Shown here in pieces: positions 59,292 to 64,000 of a DNA stretch of 64,000 bases. Location: contig JAGTXX020000011.1 in the NCBI GenBank assembly GCA_019044685.2, forward strand, positions 248,001-312,000, written 5' to 3'. The stretch is from Nannochloris sp. 'desiccata'. Taxonomy: Eukaryota > Chlorophyta > Trebouxiophyceae > Chlorellales > Chlorellaceae. Both the position numbers and the translations under genes were made by a program. Positions within the stretch are counted from its first letter, which is position 1. Every line of letters starts with the position of its first letter. Under the pieces are notes generated by a model. It saw only the letters and a list, made by a program, of their open reading frames with translations, had not been told where the DNA came from and did no database searches.

Positions 59292-59740
59292 CCTAGATTA
59301 AATCTTTGCTGATAGGCGTGCATCAAGGCACTAATGTAGGCGAAGCTGTGTCTCAGGCGGGAGCGCTGACGCCCAAGCCCCTTGACCCAAGAGTTCTCTC
59401 TACTAGGCCACTGGCTTCAATTGATGAATAGTGCGCTCAATCTCTATCTATAACTGCGCATTTGCCATTTTTGAAGCTCCCATACGACTTGAATTATCTG
59501 CCATTATCCTGAAGGGCTGCAGGTGCAGCTGTCAGGAAGTTGCTTTTTCAGCTGTAAGCTGAGCTCGACTCCTTGGACCCTTGATAAGATACAAGCCAAT
59601 GAGGTAGCAAGCCTACTGTTCTTCCAGTTTTGATAGCATGATAAACGAAGAAGGCCAAGTGGCTTTATTAACGACAATTTAGGAGTATTTTCCCACAAGG
59701 GCACGCTAAAGTGGTAACCCCCATAAAAAATAAGAAGAAA
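59292..59740. promoter_or_regulatory. Divergent intergenic region, Emi1-like / GT8
   Basis: 449 bp upstream of both genes. GC-richer than most intergenic DNA here, with no tRNA-like fold I can confirm. Confidence 0.4.
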
Positions 59741-60945
59741 ATGAAATTTCACCAAAACCCTTTTATTAACATAGAAATGCCGCCCCCAATCTCATCTGTA
59801 TCCCTCGGGGAATCGCTCCTATGTCAAGCATCAAGTACAACCTTACAGACCGCTGCGAGTAATGCAAGCTATTCCTCATTTCCTCTCAACTCGCCCAATA
59901 CCACCAAGTGTGTTCCCAACAACAATAACAGCACTTCACTCGAAAACGATGCCAAGAATTTCGCCTATGTCACGCTCTTAACAAGGTTAGTATTAACCAA
60001 AATATATTCTCTTCAAGTTCGTAGCTAAAATCTTATTTTTCGTTTGTTTCCCCCCTTAGAGATTCATACCTGATGGGCGTGCAGTGTCTCTATAGGAGCC
60101 TTCAAGCGGTACATTCCAAGCACTCATTGATAGTCCTGTACACCCCAGATACTCTCACTGCTCAAGCTGTATCTACTTTGAAAACTGAAGGCTGTATACT
60201 ACTGCGTCCAGTCAAACCCTACTTTCCTCCCGTCTCTGCTGCAGTCGACCATTCTTTATATAAAAATAAATGCTATGCTGATTGCTGGACAAAACTGCTG
60301 ATGTGGGAAATGGAGGAGTACGATCTGTTAGTCTATCTTGACGCAGATATGCTGGTTATTAGAAATATAGATCACCTTTTCCATTTACCTAGAGCTTACC
60401 AACAACAACTACAGAAGCACCAAATGCACCCGGCTTCAAATATTAGTCCATCACAATCTCAGCTTTGGGCTGTGCCAGACTGCGCTGCTGGGAGAGAAAC
60501 TGAAAATGAACGATTGCAATGCTGCCTATTTACCCACAATCATAAAAAGCACGCCACAAAGAACCACCACTACAGGTACTTCAATGCTGGTATGCTTATT
60601 TTTTCACCTAGCATCGCTTTATTCAAAAGCTTTACCCAAGCTCTCAGCAGTGGCACATGCCCTATTCAAGGCTACGCAGAGCAAGATTTCTTGAATCATT
60701 ATTTTCAACATACCTGGCAGCCACTATCAACTTCATTTAACTTGCAAAAAGGCATTCGTTGGCACCACCCAGAGCTCTGGTTTCCTGAAGAGGCAGCCAT
60801 TATTCATTATACAGATTGCAAGCCATGGCATGGTAGGGACCACCCTGAAAATGTTGATTACAGTGAGATTGTGACCTGGTGGTGGGATACGTATAATAGA
60901 CAAAAAGACGGGGAGAGAGACACATACGGTGTGATCAATAGATAA
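59741..60945 (+). CDS. GT8 glycosyltransferase (glycogenin / galactinol synthase type)
   Basis: Exons 59741-59985 and 60060-60945 (74-bp intron) encode 376 aa. The fold starts at AYVTLLTR, continued across the junction by DSYLMGVQCLYRSLQAV. The metal-binding DxD is in LLVYLDADMLVIRNIDHLFH. RYFNAGMLIFSPS, GYAEQDFLNHYFQHTWQPLS and AAIIHYTDCKPWHG are the other GT8 hallmarks shared by glycogenins and plant galactinol synthases. The Ser/Thr/Asn-rich N-terminus (about 1-70) is disordered, without a signal peptide or membrane anchor. A second ATG at 59777 is possible. Acceptor could be protein (self-glucosylation), inositol or another sugar. Confidence 0.87.
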
Positions 60946-61201
60946 AAAGTGCAGCAACTGAGGCGGCCGGGCTTTTTTGAAAAGTTGTTTTAAAAATAAA
61001 AAAAGAGAAATGGAGTAATTAGTCATAAGTGTTTCTAATAAACGACTTTAAAACAGATACATGAGAGGGAAAGGGACACAATGAAGTCAGTAAAAGGTTT
61101 CATACTACTCTTGCTCGACGGTACAACCCAAAAGTAAAACAAAATTCACAATATAGATACGGCAAAAAATATAAGGGGGAAAGAAGATAAGATAAATACT
61201 T

Positions 61202-62727
61202 CTACATCAAAGTACAAGCACACCCTGTTCCAGAAGAAGCCCCACTATCTTTCGTACTACCACCATCTAGCGACGATTTACCGCCACCTGGACACACCCC
61301 GCTTTTCTGTATTTCCAGCAACTTTTTCACCACTTCCCCGGCGGTTGGTCGCAGTTCCGGCACCCCACTCCAACACTGATTGATTATTTCATTCACAGAA
61401 TTGGGAATATTCCCAGTATCAGATAATTTAGGTCTATATCCATTCGCTGTCTCCCACGCCAGCATACTCATATCCTCAGCTTGTCCACCATTCGCAAAGA
61501 GGAGAACGCTAGGTATAACTCGATAAAATAAATTGTACATCAACATAGCAAAACTGAATATATCAGCTTTCTCGTTATATTGCTCCCCTCGCAACACTTC
61601 TGGAGCCATGTAGGAGTAACTCCCAGCTTCCCCAGTCATATCATGACTAGTACCACCACCCGCAGCAGTACTATCCGTACCATCAGCAACCTTAACTGCA
61701 CTCGAGGTGTTGTTCTCTCCGGGAATGGAAATTGAGTTGGAGGTAAAAACTGAGGGACTCACACCGCTGGGAGCAGTTTCAGGGAGTCTCGAGTTGTTCC
61801 AATTGATAGAATCCAATGACATCATCATTTTCTTTACGCTTACGCTGCGTAATCTTTCCACAGGTAACAATTCTTCTTCACTCTTTGATGCTAATCTTCT
61901 TAAACTTAACTGCCGTTGTTGGCCCTTGTGGCTGTTTGCCAAAAGCTTTGCAAGCCCAAAGTCAGCTAATTTTGCAGAAGACTTTGAGATATGCTTATTT
62001 GTGAGTAGTACGTTGTCCAACTTAAGGTCGCGGTGAATAACCTTTGGGATGGCAGAATGCAGGTACTGTAAGGCCTTGGCCACGTCAATACACCAACGTA
62101 AAGCCTCTGCCTGTGTATACAACAGCTTCCTATGTGTGGCCATTTGTTTGTAAACTAAGTCTTTGAGGGATCCACCACTGCAGAATTCTTGGACTATATA
62201 GAGATCTAGAAAATTTTCACTGCCGCTCGGGTCAATCTTGCCGCCAAAGCCAATGAGGTCAACTATTGATGGGTGTCGTATCTTCCGCATGAGCTCTGTT
62301 TCTTGTAAAAATAGCTTTACTTCTGTTGGATTTTCTATTAATTCAGGTTTGAGAGTTTTCACAGCGACAAGGCGGCCGTTGTCAAGCTCAGCAAGGTTGA
62401 CATATGCAAAAGAGCCCTCGCCCAAGGACGCTTTCACTTTGAACTGGTTTGCATCAATAATGCTACCGTGAGGGAGCATGTCTCTCAGTGTTCTGAAGCC
62501 CTGTAGATATTATAGGAGCGGAGGGGATCAAAAATCGGCCATGCACGGATACACAAGCAAACATATTCAGTCCTTGCTCGATCGACCCGATTGGAAGAAT
62601 TACTCGGTTTTTAAAATAATCAGTTATCTACCTGGCTTGCTTGGACAAGGTTCACTACTTTGCTAGCCTTCTTCCATCCTGATGTTTTCAAGGTTGCCAA
62701 GGTCTTTTCCTCTGCCGTGTTACCCAT
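61202..62727 (-). CDS. TKL-type Ser/Thr protein kinase with C-terminal CaaX box
   Basis: Exons 62727-62632 and 62500-61202 (131-bp intron) encode 464 aa. The kinase domain has SLGEGSFAYVNLAELDNGRL (Gly loop), VAVKTLK, KVIHRDLKLDNVLLT, KLADFGLAKLL and SYSYMAPEVLRGEQYNEKAD; CW and RPTAGE follow in subdomain XI as in tyrosine-kinase-like kinases. A Ser-rich insert of about 90 residues lies in the activation segment between DFG and APE. The chain ends GTGCACTLM, a plausible CaaX prenylation signal with a second Cys two residues upstream. The N-terminus MGNTAEEKT has Gly2. Membrane association is likely; upstream signals are unknown. Confidence 0.88.
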
Positions 62728-63030
62728 TTTTATGAGAAAGGATGGTGATGTTTAAGGTTAGTGGTAGGTCGCGATTATCAATGCTCAGGCACCATTCCTA
62801 CGTCTATTACACAACGTTGTAAATTATAGCAATAGGCTCTTGACCCGCAATTCGATTTAAACCATTCAAAAGAAGCTCATCCAATCGCATGAAGTGTCTA
62901 AAGTCTCGTCATATTGCGCTTCCCATGTGTTCCCATGTGTTCACGTGAATCCTGTGTTGTTTCAGAAACGTGGATCTGATTTCCTCCAACATATCCTCTC
63001 GCCCAGCAGGTATTTGGTTATAACAATCTC
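62728..63030. other. Intergenic
   Basis: Promoter side of the kinase gene and 3' flank of the edge gene; nothing recognised. Confidence 0.5.
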
Positions 63031-63999
63031 TTACAACTCATCCTTGGCATATATCCTAGATGCATTGGACAGTACTCCGAGACCCAGCTCTCCAGCCACT
63101 TGCGACAGCGCAGCTGGCATGTCAAATGTGGCGGTCATGTCGCTGGTTCGCTCAATTAACTGAATAGGACCTACAGGAGAAAAGCTAAGACCCTCCCTGG
63201 CACTGCCTTCTATTTGAAGTACTGTAGAGTATACCTCTCGCCTTGGAGAACCGTCATCAACAAGGTCAACGACGTCACCAGTTGCGGCGATTTTTTGCAG
63301 CAGCTGTCCTGGCGTTGGAGGGGCATCATCCTTTTCTTTCTTCTTTTCCTTGCTATCTTTCTCACTAATTCTGCCGGCCGAAGACACGACAGGATTTCTC
63401 AGCACTGCAAGCTCCATTTTCATTAAAAACACTGCTGTAGAAGAGCTGCGGTGAAGTTTTAGTGGTACTTCTGCAGCAATCGAAGTGGCACCCCCTTTTT
63501 TATTCTCCCGCTTTGCCTTGCTTGTTCTTGAAGTGGTAGAAGAGCTGAAAACGTGTCTACTGAGAAGCTCGCGTAGCAAATGTTCATACGTGATTACTGT
63601 TTCAGGGCTAGCGCTCCGGAACGGCCACACATAGGGAGAGCCAGGACGTCCTAATACTAAAGCTTTGCTGCTATCCGCACTCAACCGACTTCCACCGCCA
63701 CCCCCACGATCAGCATTCCTACTGCCACCTTCAAGGGACTCCCTGCTAGGTCGTACTGATATTTCTAAAACACCCTCTCCCATACGTTTTACACGAAGTT
63801 TCTGTAACGCTCCATGCTCATCTGGAGCAGCAAATAGCGTTCCCTCTCCTCTCTTCTTTTTTCCATTGCTCTCGACGCCACCTACGCCTCCACATGAAAA
63901 ATCAAGGTCAAGGCCTATTACTGCTGGCGTCATAACCTTGTCCTCCCCTGTTTTATTCCAATGTTCAGTAGCCTTTTCTCTTAATCCAGTTGCCAAATG
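63031..63999 (-). CDS. Unidentified protein, 5' end beyond the window
   Basis: A minus-strand frame open from the right edge to a stop at 63031, at least 322 aa. It has Gly/Ser/Lys-rich disordered segments, blocks with beta-strand-like alternation (GTLFAAPDEHGALQKLRVKR, GEGVLEISVRPSRES) and a defined C-terminal part (YSTVLQIEGSAREGL, PVGPIQLIERTSDM). SPYVWPFRSASPETVITYEH looks like a folded core. No family recognised and no signal peptide in the visible part. Codon usage resembles its neighbours, so it is likely a real gene. Confidence 0.6.
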   Translation of the reverse strand, partial: HLATGLREKATEHWNKTGEDKVMTPAVIGLDLDFSCGGVGGVESNGKKKRGEGTLFAAPDEHGALQKLRVKRMGEGVLEISVRPSRESLEGGSRNADRGGGGGSRLSADSSKALVLGRPGSPYVWPFRSASPETVITYEHLLRELLSRHVFSSSTTSRTSKAKRENKKGGATSIAAEVPLKLHRSSSTAVFLMKMELAVLRNPVVSSAGRISEKDSKEKKKEKDDAPPTPGQLLQKIAATGDVVDLVDDGSPRREVYSTVLQIEGSAREGLSFSPVGPIQLIERTSDMTATFDMPAALSQVAGELGLGVLSNASRIYAKDEL

Positions 64000-64000
64000 C

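Noticed and set aside
59341..59420. GC-rich patch considered as a tRNA or small RNA
   Set aside because: No cloverleaf or convincing stem set could be formed by eye; sequence-structure search would be needed to revisit.

Overview
The window is gene-dense nuclear DNA from a photosynthetic eukaryote with a primary plastid, most likely a green alga. I place it from gene content, not by matching a known genome. It holds about 38 supportable protein-coding genes on both strands, with GT-AG introns mostly of 70-400 bp in roughly half of them. Evidence for the placement: a light-harvesting (LHC) protein; plastid proteins with simple N-terminal transit peptides and no preceding ER signal (Tic20, a CreA-family lumen protein, an LPA1-like DUF3493 protein, a PKp-alpha-type pyruvate kinase); a MUT9-like kinase; and a raffinose-synthase-type GH36 enzyme. 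The exact lineage is unresolved. Layout, 1-15 kb: last exon of an LHC gene, a coiled-coil protein, a PAN-like secreted protein, an aldo/keto reductase, a secreted barwin/expansin-like protein with an Ala-rich tail, a DUF89 phosphatase, cytochrome b561, PIG-A (GPI anchor), an SLP1-type SUN protein and the selenocysteine elongation factor EFSec. 15-28 kb: CreA, an MT-A70 methyltransferase resembling the DNA-6mA MTA1 clade, Tic20, a type II NADH dehydrogenase, RIT1, LPA1-like, a HOL/TPMT-type methyltransferase and NSF. 28-31 kb: the one gene-poor accessory stretch, holding a decayed tyrosine-recombinase (Ndc10/Crypton-like) gene. 31-46 kb: DLST (2-oxoglutarate dehydrogenase E2), plastid pyruvate kinase, a large SANT plus double-GATA regulator split by a 1-base frameshift, an AKAP7-like 2H phosphoesterase, a DDX49/Dbp8 helicase, a small Cys/Trp/Lys-rich secreted peptide and the MUT9-like kinase. 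46-64 kb: ACHT-like thioredoxin, Tim13, RsmG, mitochondrial inner-membrane protease (IMP1), an LLPH-like protein, a CHCHD7/Cox23-like twin CX9C protein (also with a 1-base frameshift), a fused MtnA-MtnK methionine-salvage enzyme, GH36 raffinose/alpha-galactosidase-type enzyme, an Emi1/DUF3128 protein, a GT8 glycogenin/galactinol-synthase-type enzyme, a TKL kinase with a C-terminal CaaX box and an unidentified protein running off the edge. Functional themes: mitochondrial import and assembly (Tim13, CHCHD7-like, IMP1, Emi1-like), chromatin or epigenetic control (MTA1-like, MUT9-like, SANT-GATA), plastid biogenesis and redox, and possible galactinol/raffinose metabolism from a neighbouring GH36/GT8 pair. 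There is no operon logic; neighbours are arranged as divergent or tightly convergent pairs. Several genes (IMP1, CHCHD7-like, LLPH-like, Emi1-like, the small secreted peptide, Tim13) only become visible when short exons are joined across introns. No tRNA, rRNA or CRISPR was seen. All splice junctions are my reading of the sequence with no transcript support.
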